Part shown: positions 42,180 through 51,564 of the stretch, piece after piece
Layout of the letters: every line of letters starts with the position of its first letter
Numbering within the stretch: position 1 is the first letter of the stretch
Origin: Mucilaginibacter sp. OK098
GTDB taxonomy: Bacteria; Bacteroidota; Bacteroidia; Sphingobacteriales; Sphingobacteriaceae
DNA: 64,000 nt
Reading direction: 5' to 3'
Assembly: GCF_900142915.1 (NCBI RefSeq)
Contig: NZ_FRCM01000013.1
Coordinates: 20,125-84,124 of the forward strand
Notes under the pieces: model-generated
Database searches by the model: none
Seen by the model: only the letters and a program-made list of their open reading frames with translations
Told to the model about the DNA's origin: nothing
Made by a program: the position numbers and the translations under genes

Positions 42180-44945
42180 ATGAAGAAAATTGTACTCTTA
42201 CTCTTGTTTTTTAGCCTGTACTACGGGCAAAATATATTTGCACAAAAACGAACGGTTAGTGGGCTGGTTACCTCTGCCGATGATAAACGGCCGTTATCCG
42301 GCGTGTCCATAAAAGTGAAGGGTTTGGATGAAGGCGCCGTGACAAATACAGACGGCTCCTTCCAGATAGTTATCCGGAATGGGAAATACCTGGTATTTTC
42401 ATTTGTTGGATATGACTCGCAGGAAGTGGAAATTGACGGCACAACCCAGTTCAACATCAGCCTGAAACCATCTGGTAATGCACTGAACGAGGTGCAGATC
42501 GTAGGATCGCGCAATGCTAACCGGACTAAAATAAATTCAGCATCGCCGGTAGATGTGATCGATATTAAACCACTGCTTGAATCATCGCCGCAGGTAAGCG
42601 TTACGCAGATCCTGCAATATGTTTCACCTTCCTTCCATTCAGTTAACGGCAGTAATGCGGGCGATGCTGGTTCGGCACTAAGCCTTGCCCAGCTCCGCGG
42701 ATTAGGCCCCGACCAGGTATTGGTTTTAGTGAATGGTAAACGCCGGCATAAAAGCGCTAATGTAAACTATGGCGGTTTGGGCAATGGATCAACCGGGTAC
42801 GATCTGAACAGTATCCCAACCGGATCAATTGACAGGATTGAAATATTAAGAGATGGCGCTGCCGCACAATACGGCTCTGATGCTATCGCAGGGGTTATAA
42901 ATATCGTTCTGAAAAAGAATACCGGCGACCTGGTGGTCAATTCAACCGGGAGCGTACGTAAAAGAGGCGATGGGGCTGTTACGCGCACCAATGCAAATTA
43001 TGGCGTAGCAATAGGTGATAACGGTGGGTATATAAACGCAACTGTTGAATATGGTACCCAGGCTATAGCTTTACCCGCTGGTAACTCAACTGCAGGCTTA
43101 TATAACGGGCCAATATATGGTGGCGGAGCCAATACCCGCGGGTACGATGCCATCTACACCCAGGCAATTGATGAGGCCATTTTAAAAGCAAGGGGTATTG
43201 ACCGTCACTTTTTTGATCAGCGTGGTGGCGGGGCCAATGCCGGGCAGGACGCGTTATTGTTTTTTAATGCGGCAGTACCCCTAAAACAATCGGCCGAGAT
43301 CTATGCGTTTGGTGGTATCAGTAGCCGTAATTCACAGTTTACCGCTACCTATCGTTTGCCGGGATGGACCTCGAGAAATAATAACTTTATATACCCCGAT
43401 GGTTTTCTACCTGCAATGGAAAATAATATTGTTGATGCTTCACTGGCGGCAGGCATCAGAGGTAAAGTTAACGGCTGGAATGTAGATTTGTCAAACGTTT
43501 ACGGGAAAAACAACTTCGGCAACCGGGTTGATAATTCATTGAATGCCAGCCTTGGTTTAACCAGCCCTACAAGTTTTGATGACGGCAGCTACAATGCCAG
43601 TCAGAATACGGCGAGCCTTGATTTTTCACGCTACTTTAATAAGGTTTTAAAAGGGCTTAACATTGCCTTTGGCGTACAAGATAGGGTGGAGTCATTCCAG
43701 ATAAAAGCTGGGGAGCTGGCTTCTTATCAAAAAGGAGACCAGCGTAACATTTATAATGTTGATACCACAGCAAGCGGGTTAACTTATTTATCAGCAGCAG
43801 GTACTACCTCACTAAACGGCCTGGCGGCAGGTTCACAGATCCACCTGGGTTTCCAGCCTGCAAATGCGGTTAGTGTAAGCCGTTCTATTACGGCTGGTTA
43901 TGCAGATGTTGAACTGAATGTTACCCAGGCATGGCTGGTATCGGCAGCAGGTCGTGAAGAGTATTATACTGATTTTGGTAACGTGTTTACCTATAAGGTT
44001 GCCAGCCGGTACAGTTTTGACAGGTGGCTTAACATTCGCGGATCAATAAATACGGGCTTCAGAGCGCCGGACCTGGCCCAATCATATTATACGTCTATTT
44101 CAACCACATTTCAGCAAGGCAGGGGTGTAGATATTTTAACGGCATCAAACCAAAGCGCTGCAGCCAGGGCATTAGGAATTCCTAAGCTTTCGCCGGAGCG
44201 TTCAAAAGGATATGCGCTGGGCCTAACCTCTGAACCAATTGGCAATGTGGAAATAACGGTAGATGCTTACCAGATTGATGTTGCCAACAGAATAGGCAAT
44301 ACAGGGAGCTTTACCTCAACTGATAACAACTTACCTGCCGATGTGAAAAACCTGTTTCAGCAAACTGGTGCAGCACAGGCCAACTTTTTTTATAACGAGT
44401 TTAGCACGCGAACACGCGGTATTGAATTTACCGGCAGCTATAAAGTATTGCTGAATAACGGGAGCATAACATTTTTAGCAGGCGGCAACTTTGATAAAAA
44501 CACGGTAACAAAGGTAAATACGCCGAAAGGGCTTGATGCTTATAAAAACGTTATTTTAAGCGCATCAGAGCGTGCTCGGGTAACTACCAATATCCCTGCT
44601 CAAAAAATTAATTTCCAGGGGATTTATAGCACCGGGAAATATACCTTTTTAGCACGCACCGTTTATTTTGGCAAGGTTACTACGGCCACATTGCTAAGCG
44701 CCGCTGACCCACTAAATCCAGTTTATTATTACCAGAATCTGCATTCAATTTGGGTAACCGACATCTCTGCTGGCTATAAGTTCACTTCAAAATTACAGGG
44801 AACCATTGGCGTTAATAACTTGTTTAACATATTGGGCGATTATAGCAGCCCGGTAATAGCGGGCCTCAGAAATCCAACCGTTGTCGGTATCCAAAACGGC
44901 AGTGCAGGCATTCAACCATTTATAAGGTTAACAGCTCATTTTTAA
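42180..44945 (+). CDS. TonB-dependent receptor
   Basis: A 921-aa outer-membrane protein: signal peptide (1-21), carboxypeptidase-regulatory-like domain (about 24-100, VSGLVTSADDKRPLSGVSIK), plug (about 120-240, with EILRDGAAAQYGSDAIAGVI) and a barrel ending IQPFIRLTAHF. No STN domain is seen, and no SusD partner follows, so it is probably a small-ligand or metal receptor rather than a SusC. Its place between a peroxidase gene and a methionine importer suggests a sulfur compound or metal as substrate, which is speculative. Confidence 0.9.
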   Translation: MKKIVLLLLFFSLYYGQNIFAQKRTVSGLVTSADDKRPLSGVSIKVKGLDEGAVTNTDGSFQIVIRNGKYLVFSFVGYDSQEVEIDGTTQFNISLKPSGNALNEVQIVGSRNANRTKINSASPVDVIDIKPLLESSPQVSVTQILQYVSPSFHSVNGSNAGDAGSALSLAQLRGLGPDQVLVLVNGKRRHKSANVNYGGLGNGSTGYDLNSIPTGSIDRIEILRDGAAAQYGSDAIAGVINIVLKKNTGDLVVNSTGSVRKRGDGAVTRTNANYGVAIGDNGGYINATVEYGTQAIALPAGNSTAGLYNGPIYGGGANTRGYDAIYTQAIDEAILKARGIDRHFFDQRGGGANAGQDALLFFNAAVPLKQSAEIYAFGGISSRNSQFTATYRLPGWTSRNNNFIYPDGFLPAMENNIVDASLAAGIRGKVNGWNVDLSNVYGKNNFGNRVDNSLNASLGLTSPTSFDDGSYNASQNTASLDFSRYFNKVLKGLNIAFGVQDRVESFQIKAGELASYQKGDQRNIYNVDTTASGLTYLSAAGTTSLNGLAAGSQIHLGFQPANAVSVSRSITAGYADVELNVTQAWLVSAAGREEYYTDFGNVFTYKVASRYSFDRWLNIRGSINTGFRAPDLAQSYYTSISTTFQQGRGVDILTASNQSAAARALGIPKLSPERSKGYALGLTSEPIGNVEITVDAYQIDVANRIGNTGSFTSTDNNLPADVKNLFQQTGAAQANFFYNEFSTRTRGIEFTGSYKVLLNNGSITFLAGGNFDKNTVTKVNTPKGLDAYKNVILSASERARVTTNIPAQKINFQGIYSTGKYTFLARTVYFGKVTTATLLSAADPLNPVYYYQNLHSIWVTDISAGYKFTSKLQGTIGVNNLFNILGDYSSPVIAGLRNPTVVGIQNGSAGIQPFIRLTAHF

Positions 44946-44966
44946 TCTGCAAAATTCTTAATCATC

Positions 44967-45770
44967 ATGAAAAAAATATCTTCTATTATAAAATCAGTCA
45001 TAATCCCGGTAATTGCATTGTTCTTTATAACCTCATGCAAAAAAACAGATTATTTAAATATCAATGCTGCTGACCGGGCGCCATTGGTAGCACATATAAG
45101 TTTTGTTAACGCGCTTAATACCAACGGCGGCGTACAGTTTTGGACGTATATTACCCAGGTTACCAAAACGCTTGTGCCGCTAAATGGCTACACCCCATAC
45201 CTTGATGCGCAGTATGGTGATGTACAGATAAACGTTACCCAGGGAACAAATACCTCATACATTGCATCGCGTGAGTTTGGCAATAGTGCTACATTTACCG
45301 CAACAGGTGGCCCTAATGGCCCTATAGCAACCTATTATCACACCGTGTTTGCTATAAAAAATATAAAAGCCACTGCCGATTCACTTATTCTTTTTTATGA
45401 CGATCTTTCTGCTCCTACAAGTGGTAAAGCCAAGGTGAGGTTCGTAAATCTTGCTCCCGGCACTCCATCCGTCGATTTTGGAATAACTGGCCAAACCAAC
45501 GCGTTGTTTACAAATACAGCATATGGAAGGGCAGGAGGATCGGTTTTATCGGGCAGTGGATTAAACGCGTTTTCATTAGGTCCGTTTATTTCTGTTGATG
45601 CAGGTACGGTTAGCTTTAATGTTTTAAAAACAAGCGATCAATCTGCCATTGCTTTGGTAAATGATCCGTTAAAAAATATTACACTTCAGGCCGGCAAAAT
45701 ATACACCATTTATATAAATGGAACACCTAATAGCACCGATGCAAGCGCGACGATAATAACGCATAATTAA
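44967..45770 (+). CDS. DUF4397 domain lipoprotein
   Basis: A 267-aa lipoprotein with lipobox FFITSC (Cys at about 24). The body holds DUF4397-type blocks (KVRFVNLAPGTPSVDFGITG near 153-172, and a later AGTVSFNVLKTSDQSAIALV). The domain is beta-sandwich-like and surface-exposed, of unknown role. The gene starts 21 bp after the receptor gene and is probably its outer-membrane partner. Confidence 0.82.
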   Translation: MKKISSIIKSVIIPVIALFFITSCKKTDYLNINAADRAPLVAHISFVNALNTNGGVQFWTYITQVTKTLVPLNGYTPYLDAQYGDVQINVTQGTNTSYIASREFGNSATFTATGGPNGPIATYYHTVFAIKNIKATADSLILFYDDLSAPTSGKAKVRFVNLAPGTPSVDFGITGQTNALFTNTAYGRAGGSVLSGSGLNAFSLGPFISVDAGTVSFNVLKTSDQSAIALVNDPLKNITLQAGKIYTIYINGTPNSTDASATIITHN

Positions 45771-45809
45771 ATAAAGAAACCTGTAGAGAGGTAAATTTGG
45801 ACGTGAGAT

Positions 45810-45848
45810 GAAACTGTTCCGGATTATTCCGGGCAGTTTCTTAAATTT
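45810..45848 (+). terminator. Hairpin after the DUF4397 gene
   Basis: GAAACTG and CAGTTTC pair around an inner CCGG-containing loop, followed by TTAAATTT. It may partly separate the superoxide dismutase gene from the receptor operon. Confidence 0.5.
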
Positions 45849-45878
45849 AAACAAGTTTATAAACTAAAAGATACCATC

Positions 45879-46622
45879 ATGAAAACAACTAACCGCAGGG
45901 CGTTCATTGAAACAACGCTAAAAACCACCATGGCTGTTGCAATAGGCGGCCCCTTAATTTTAAGCAGTACAGAAGTATTTGCCGGAGACAGACCGGTAAA
46001 CTTAGCTGCAGGTTCTGCTGATGCGCTGAAATTTGCACAGGTGCCCCTGGGATTTGATTACAAAGCTTTGGAACCCAGTATTGATGCCTTAACCATGGAG
46101 ATCCATTATACAAAACATCATACTGCTTATATAAAGAACGTTAATGACGCCATTGCTGCCGATAAGTTAACTTTTGCAAATGAAAAGGAATTTTTTGACA
46201 ATGCATCAAAGCTATCAGCCAAGGCACGTAATAATGGTGGCGGGGCCTGGAACCACAACTTTTTTTGGCAGAGTTTAACCCCGGCAGCAGCATCAAAGTT
46301 TGACGGAAAGATAAAAGATGCAATAACTGCAAGCTTTGGTAGTGCCGATCAATTTAAAGAAGCATTTAAAAAAGAAGCGCTCGCCCGTTTTGGTTCAGGC
46401 TGGGTATGGCTGATAAGCGATAACGGCAAATTAAAAATAGCATCAACCACAAACCAGGATAACCCGCTGTTTGATAATGCAACCGTAAAGGGAACCCCTG
46501 TATTGGCTTTGGATGTTTGGGAACATGCCTATTATTTGAAATACCAAAACAGGCGGAATGAATATATTGATGGCTGGTGGAATGTAGTTAACTGGAACGA
46601 GGTTAATAAAAGATTGGGATAG
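45879..46622 (+). CDS. Tat-exported Fe/Mn superoxide dismutase
   Basis: A 247-aa SOD with a twin-arginine signal (NRRAFIETTLKTTMAVAIGG, about 5-24; cleavage near VFA). Metal ligands are visible: the His in ALTMEIHYTKHH, the His in WNHNFFWQSL, and Asp and His in LDVWEHAYYLKYQN. Most Fe/Mn SODs are cytoplasmic; Tat export delivers a folded metal-loaded enzyme to the periplasm. The gene lies between the DUF4397 gene and metN, near a periplasmic peroxidase, which together would remove superoxide and then peroxide. Confidence 0.92.
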   Translation: MKTTNRRAFIETTLKTTMAVAIGGPLILSSTEVFAGDRPVNLAAGSADALKFAQVPLGFDYKALEPSIDALTMEIHYTKHHTAYIKNVNDAIAADKLTFANEKEFFDNASKLSAKARNNGGGAWNHNFFWQSLTPAAASKFDGKIKDAITASFGSADQFKEAFKKEALARFGSGWVWLISDNGKLKIASTTNQDNPLFDNATVKGTPVLALDVWEHAYYLKYQNRRNEYIDGWWNVVNWNEVNKRLG

Positions 46623-46688
46623 ATAAACCCCGGAAAACCAAACAGTATACTTTTTTAATTTTAGTGTAAGTTTAATATTTGTTATTAA

Positions 46689-46715
46689 TTCCATAGGAAT
46701 TATAGGATATATTTG
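46689..46715 (+). promoter_or_regulatory. metN promoter with dyad
   Basis: TATATTTG (46708-46715) is a good -7 box 14 bp before the metN start. AATTCC-ATA-GGAATT (46688-46702 region) is a dyad just upstream with the CCATAG core seen at two other promoters of this locus. Confidence 0.65.
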
Positions 46716-46728
46716 CGCCGAATATTAA

Positions 46729-47760
46729 ATGATCGAGCTAAAAAATATAACTAAAACGTTTACCAAAAAGCATGGCCAGGTAACTGCCCTGTCAAATGTT
46801 TCGCTGATTGTGCCGCAGGGCAGGATCCTGGGGGTGGTAGGTGCATCAGGTGCTGGTAAAAGTACGCTGATCCGTTGTGTTAACTTATTGGAGAAACCAA
46901 CAAAAGGAGAGGTTATTGTCAATGGTCAAAATCTCACCAGTCTTTCATCGGCTGAACTTGCCAAAGCCAGGCGACATATAGGTATGATCTTTCAGCATTT
47001 TAACTTGCTGTCGTCAAGAACCGTTTTTGAAAACATAGCATTTCCGCTTGAATTGGATAGCACGCCTAAATCGGAAATTAAAAAGCGGGTAAACGAATTG
47101 CTGGAATTAGTTGGCCTGGAGGAAAAAGCAAACGATTATCCTGCAAATTTATCCGGCGGGCAAAAGCAAAGAGTAGCCATTGCAAGAACACTGGCCAGCA
47201 ACCCTAAAGTGCTTTTATGTGATGAAGCAACAAGTGCCCTTGACCCTGCTACCACGAGATCGATCCTTGCACTATTAAAAGATATTAACCAGCGCTTCAA
47301 TATCACCATATTGCTGATCACTCATGAGATGAATGTTGTTAAAGCCATTTGCAATGAGGTTGCGGTGATCAGCGATGGAAAGCTGATTGAACGCGGATCG
47401 GTTAGCGAAGTGTTTTCGTACCCCGAAACCAGCCTGGCAAAGCAATTTATTGCTTCATCGCTGCATGCATCATTGCCGGTTGAGTATGAGCAGCGTTTAA
47501 CAGCAACACCTTCGGGTAAAAACCACCCGGTAGTGAAACTCGAATTTACAGGGCGTTCTGCCGAGGCAACTATTCTATCGGAAGCCAGCAGGCTTTTCGA
47601 CGTTGATAATAACATTATCAGCGCGCAAATGGATTATACTGGCGGGGTTAAATATGGAATAATGTTGATTGAAGTAACAGGCACTCCTGAGAATACAAAA
47701 AAGTCATTGGCTTATTATAGTAGTAAACATATTGATGTGGAGGTATTAGGCTATGTCTGA
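46729..47760 (+). CDS. metN: Methionine ABC transporter ATP-binding protein
   Basis: A 343-aa MetN. Walker A is GASGAGKST at about 38-46, the signature LSGGQKQRVAIARTL near 142, Walker B VLLCDEATSALDP near 163, and the H-loop ITHEMNVV. The last ~75 residues form the NIL (ACT-like) domain that binds methionine and inhibits transport (VEVLGYV at the end). It overlaps metI by 8 bp. It energises uptake of methionine or its derivatives. Confidence 0.95.
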   Translation: MIELKNITKTFTKKHGQVTALSNVSLIVPQGRILGVVGASGAGKSTLIRCVNLLEKPTKGEVIVNGQNLTSLSSAELAKARRHIGMIFQHFNLLSSRTVFENIAFPLELDSTPKSEIKKRVNELLELVGLEEKANDYPANLSGGQKQRVAIARTLASNPKVLLCDEATSALDPATTRSILALLKDINQRFNITILLITHEMNVVKAICNEVAVISDGKLIERGSVSEVFSYPETSLAKQFIASSLHASLPVEYEQRLTATPSGKNHPVVKLEFTGRSAEATILSEASRLFDVDNNIISAQMDYTGGVKYGIMLIEVTGTPENTKKSLAYYSSKHIDVEVLGYV

Positions 47761-48409
47761 ACCAATGGTGTGGATGATTTTAAGAGGATTGCTTGAAACC
47801 ATAGTAATGACCTTTGTATCCGGTTTTTTTGGATTTGCTCTTGGCTTGCCAACAGGCGTATTACTTTTTATGACCCGTAAGGGCCAGGTTTCAGAAAATC
47901 GATTGCTGAACGGTGTAATTTCTATCCTGGTTAATATTTTTCGTTCTATCCCGTTTATTATTTTGATCGTATGGATGATCCCTTTTACAAGGGCCCTGGT
48001 TGGCACATCAATAGGCGTACAGGCTGCATTAGTGCCGCTAAGTATTGGTGCGGCGCCATTTATAGCAAGGATGGTTGAAAACAGCCTGGTTGAAATTCCG
48101 AATGGGTTAATAGAAGCCGCAAGGGCAATGGGTGCAACTCCTTTACAAATAGTTTTTAAAGTATTGCTGCCCGAGGCGCTTCCTTCCATAATCAGCAGCG
48201 CATCAATTACCCTGATAACATTGGTTGGCTATTCAGCAATGGGCGGGGCTGTTGGTGCCGGCGGCTTAGGCCAAATTGGTTACCAGTATGGCTACGTTGG
48301 GTATGATGTAGTTGTAATGAATACGGTATTGGTTTTATTGGTAGCCCTTGTATTTCTTATTCAAATTTCCGGAGATCTCATTGCAAAAAAGGTGGATCAC
48401 CGTAAATAA
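47753..48409 (+). CDS. metI: Methionine ABC transporter permease
   Basis: A 218-aa inner-membrane protein with five to six spans and the BPD transport signature EAARAMGATPLQIVFKVLLPEALPS near 121-145, which contacts MetN. LTLITLVGYSAMGGAVGAGGLGQIGYQYGY is characteristic of MetI. It sits between metN (8-bp overlap) and metQ (13 bp before it). Confidence 0.95.
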   Translation: MSEPMVWMILRGLLETIVMTFVSGFFGFALGLPTGVLLFMTRKGQVSENRLLNGVISILVNIFRSIPFIILIVWMIPFTRALVGTSIGVQAALVPLSIGAAPFIARMVENSLVEIPNGLIEAARAMGATPLQIVFKVLLPEALPSIISSASITLITLVGYSAMGGAVGAGGLGQIGYQYGYVGYDVVVMNTVLVLLVALVFLIQISGDLIAKKVDHRK

Positions 48410-48422
48410 TTTAATTAAAAAC

Positions 48423-49232
48423 ATGAACATAAAAACGTTAAGCAGTATAGCTATACTGTCAATAAGCTTAATTGCCTGCGGCAGAAAAGCACAGGTAAAC
48501 AACACAAACCATATTAAAGTAGGTGTAGAATCCGGTCCGGAATTTAAGGTAGCGGAAGCCGCTCAAAAAGTTGCAAAAGATAAATATAACCTGGATGTGG
48601 AACTGGTTCAGTTTAATGATTATGTAATGCCTAATGCTGCTTTAAGCCAGGGAGATATTGACCTTAATGTTTTTCAAAACAAACCCTACCTGGATGTGCA
48701 GGCCAAACAACGGGGCTATAAATTTGCAATCTTAGGCAACACATTTGTTTATCCTTTAGCAGGATATTCGCGAAAGATAAAAACCATTGATCAGTTGAAA
48801 GATGGCAGCACCATTATTATCCCTAATGATCCTACCAATAGCGGCCGGTCCTTGTTGCTTTTGCAAAAGGCAGGCTTATTGAAATTAAAAGATGGTGTAG
48901 GCTTATTACCTACAGTGAATGATATTGTAAGCAATCCAAAAAACCTGAAGATCCTGGAACTTGAAGCTCCCCAGCTGCCGCGTTCGCTGGATGATCAGAA
49001 CGTAACCATCGCTATTATCAACAATACTTTTGCCGGGCCCGCCGGCCTGGTTGCCAAACGCGACGGAATATTTGTTGAGGACGAAAAATCGCCATACGTA
49101 AATATCATCGTATCGAGGGAAGATAATAAAGCACAGGACAATGTTGCCAGGTTTGTAAAAGCCTATCAATCGCCCGAAGTGGCGCAGGCTGCTGAAGTTG
49201 CTTTTAAAGGCGGCGCAATAAAAGGCTGGTAA
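48423..49232 (+). CDS. metQ: Methionine-binding lipoprotein
   Basis: A 269-aa NlpA/MetQ lipoprotein. The lipobox LIAC places the lipidated Cys at about 19. IKVGVESGPEFKVAEAAQKV, QFNDYVMPNAALSQGDIDLN and FQNKPYLDVQ are family signatures. I chose the ATG at 48423; the frame is open 75 bases upstream but overlaps metI and spoils the signal peptide. It delivers the ligand to MetI. In a Gram-negative it may be anchored in the inner membrane. Confidence 0.95.
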   Translation: MNIKTLSSIAILSISLIACGRKAQVNNTNHIKVGVESGPEFKVAEAAQKVAKDKYNLDVELVQFNDYVMPNAALSQGDIDLNVFQNKPYLDVQAKQRGYKFAILGNTFVYPLAGYSRKIKTIDQLKDGSTIIIPNDPTNSGRSLLLLQKAGLLKLKDGVGLLPTVNDIVSNPKNLKILELEAPQLPRSLDDQNVTIAIINNTFAGPAGLVAKRDGIFVEDEKSPYVNIIVSREDNKAQDNVARFVKAYQSPEVAQAAEVAFKGGAIKGW

Positions 49233-49421
49233 GCCTTACCAGGAAAATCAGTTGTGAGGAAAAATGTTTTCATGATTTGATGGGGATAAATAAGTATTGT
49301 AATGCTAGTCAAAGCCCATCTTAATAAATAATGATTGAGATTAATGGATTAGTGATAAAGATCATTTTTTTAAGGGCTATAATACCTGATATTTGTATTT
49401 ATCGATTAAAATAATCAGCCT

Positions 49422-49658
49422 ATGAAAACGATCCGGTTTAATTTTGGCCACCCGGTAAAAGGAGTGGCTTGCTTGATGCCCCTTTTTTCTGAAAAACTCA
49501 ACCAGTTAAATTTTAAGGTAGATTCAAAAAGCAGCAACATGCTGGAAATTCCGATAAGCAAATGCGAACAAGGTAAATGGAAACTTACTTTGGATTGGGA
49601 ACACAATGACCAGATTTTTTCGCACCACGAAGAATTTGAGGTTGAAACAGATAAATAG
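49422..49658 (+). CDS. Small hypothetical protein, FixH-like at its C-terminus
   Basis: A 78-aa protein. EIPISKCEQGKWKLTLDWEH near 46-65 and the closing EEFEVETD recall the beta-sandwich end of FixH, but no membrane anchor is present, so the resemblance is weak. It stands alone, 190 bp after metQ. No function can be assigned. Confidence 0.55.
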   Translation: MKTIRFNFGHPVKGVACLMPLFSEKLNQLNFKVDSKSSNMLEIPISKCEQGKWKLTLDWEHNDQIFSHHEEFEVETDK

Positions 49659-49816
49659 ATTAAGCTTATTTCATTTGTTTATCACAAGATATAAAGTTGA
49701 ATGCAGCCTTAAATGAAGAAATTACCCCGGGGTTTTAAGGCGTATGTTACTTAACTTGTCAGGCTGATTAATCCTCTTTCATTTAATTTATAGCTGTTTG
49801 AAAATTGATTAAATAG

Positions 49817-50944
49817 CTATAAACTATCAGGGTTTAAATAAATGCCTTTACCATCTTTAGGGCTGCCACCAAAATAAATTGTGTAGCCAGGTTCTTTGAT
49901 GTATTTTGCTTTAAACCTTTGAAAAACGACATCGGGTTGTTGCTTATCATTTACCTTTAGGAAATGCTCGTTCAGCCTGAAGGATCTTACTCCTCCGTCA
50001 GCAGTTATTTTTTCCCGGATAATTTCGTGAATAATATTCCAGATAACTGCTCTGTTTTTGCCATCCACTGTTGTAGTATCATTTTTAGGGATATAGTTTT
50101 TGAGCAAATCTGGCCATTTGTTAGGGTTTTTAAGGATAGCGTTTACAAGGCCAGGATATTTATTTAAATCAAAGCTACCCTTTTTCTCCTTCCGCCAGCT
50201 GGTGTCGCCCGGGGTAACCAGTAATTTCTCGCCGCCGTATAGTTTAATGCTTTTGTTATTGCGTGTAATCCCCACTACACCTGTTTCTACAATTATTTCT
50301 GTTTTATTGTCAATGCTTTTGAGATTAAACGAGGTGCCTAACACATTTACCAAAATATCATTTATTTTAACACGGAACGGGCGATTTACATCATGTACGA
50401 TATTAAAAAAGGCTTCCCCTTTCAGGGTAACATCCCGTTTATTAATATATTGACCTGTTGCATAGGCTAAGGACGAATTTTTGCTAAGCGCTATCAGAGA
50501 ACCGTCCGCCAGGGTATCAGTTTTTGGTTGGTTTGTAGTTACAAGGGTGGTATCAGCTTTTGAAAAGTTATCTGCTACGATCCCGGAAAAATCATGTTGT
50601 GCAGGTTCTCTCAAGTAAAATAATAAGCTTACAGAAAAAAATATTAAAGTGCCAGCGGCAATGCTTAACCAAAGTTTAATTGGCCTTCTCTTTGTGAAGG
50701 GTTGTTCAGCCGAGTCTATTTTTTCCTTAAAGCGGGTCCATGCCAAATCTGCGCCAGAAGGATTGCGAAGCTTCAGGGCTTTGCTTTCTTCAAAAATTAG
50801 TTGATAACCTGTAAATATTTCACGGTTCTGCTCACTTTCGCCCAGCCATAGTTCAACCTGTAGGCGTTCTTCATCAGTAGCTTCTGCGGCCAAATACCTT
50901 ATCAGCAGGTCTTCATTCACAATATGTTTTCCCTGTTTTTTCAT
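49817..50944 (-). CDS. FecR-type anti-sigma factor with an unusual C-terminal domain
   Basis: About 375 aa. The N-terminal 80 residues are the sigma-binding region, one membrane span (IKLWLSIAAGTLIFFSVSLL) lies near 89-108, and a FecR domain follows at about 140-250 (TLKGEAFFNIVHDVNRPFRV). The usual DUF4974 end is absent. Instead, residues from about 256 form a ~120-aa domain (NKYPGLVNAILKNPNKWPDL, then DGKNRAVIWNIIHEIIREKI, ending PGYTIYFGGSPKDGKGIYL) that is clearly related to the separate secreted protein at 51565-52164. I chose the ATG at 50944 because its ATGA overlaps the sigma gene stop. Confidence 0.85.
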   Translation of the reverse strand: MKKQGKHIVNEDLLIRYLAAEATDEERLQVELWLGESEQNREIFTGYQLIFEESKALKLRNPSGADLAWTRFKEKIDSAEQPFTKRRPIKLWLSIAAGTLIFFSVSLLFYLREPAQHDFSGIVADNFSKADTTLVTTNQPKTDTLADGSLIALSKNSSLAYATGQYINKRDVTLKGEAFFNIVHDVNRPFRVKINDILVNVLGTSFNLKSIDNKTEIIVETGVVGITRNNKSIKLYGGEKLLVTPGDTSWRKEKKGSFDLNKYPGLVNAILKNPNKWPDLLKNYIPKNDTTTVDGKNRAVIWNIIHEIIREKITADGGVRSFRLNEHFLKVNDKQQPDVVFQRFKAKYIKEPGYTIYFGGSPKDGKGIYLNPDSL

Positions 50945-51528
50945 TTGAACCATTTAGTATTTAACAGCAAGCCAATAATTACAGGGATAAAATCGACTAG
51001 TTTTTTTCTTAATATTTTCAGCGCTTTACTTATCTGAGCTTCTACCGTTTTAATTGATAAGCCAAGCTGATCGGCAATTTCCCTATATTTTAGTTCTTCC
51101 ATACGGTTCATATAAAATATGTTCCTGCATTGCTCCGGTAATTCATTTATGGCCTTTTGTAACCTGTTTTGTAGCTCGCTTAGTGCTAATAGGTCATCCG
51201 TACGCTCCTGGTAAGTTTGTGCAGCCGCATACTGGCTATGGTTTTCATATGCTAACTTATGTTTTTGATGTTTCAGATAATTTAAACATTCGTTATAAAC
51301 GGAGCGATATAAAAATGCTTTGATAGAAGTATGGATGTTCAGCAGACTTTTTTTCTCCCACAGCTTATAAAATACCTGCTGAACCATTTCTTCTGCCACA
51401 ACTTCATCCTGTAGCATTACATAGGCATAAGCCTGCAGGCTTTCATAATAGGTTTTAAAAAACCTTTCAAATGCCATTTCGCTGCCTTGAATTACCAGCT
51501 TAATTAATTCCGGTTCGCTTTGCTCCAC
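50941..51528 (-). CDS. ECF sigma factor
   Basis: A 195-aa ECF protein: region 2 with DEVVAEEMVQQVFYKLWEKK near 41-60 and region 4 with MEELKYREIADQLGLSIKTV near 146-165. It overlaps the FecR-type gene by 4 bp (ATGA), the usual sign of a sigma/anti-sigma pair. Its target promoters are unknown; the secreted protein and the two barrel genes upstream on the same strand are candidates. Confidence 0.92.
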   Translation of the reverse strand: MEQSEPELIKLVIQGSEMAFERFFKTYYESLQAYAYVMLQDEVVAEEMVQQVFYKLWEKKSLLNIHTSIKAFLYRSVYNECLNYLKHQKHKLAYENHSQYAAAQTYQERTDDLLALSELQNRLQKAINELPEQCRNIFYMNRMEELKYREIADQLGLSIKTVEAQISKALKILRKKLVDFIPVIIGLLLNTKWFK

Positions 51529-51564
51529 TACGTATGCCTGATATTATTCAATATACACAAGAGT

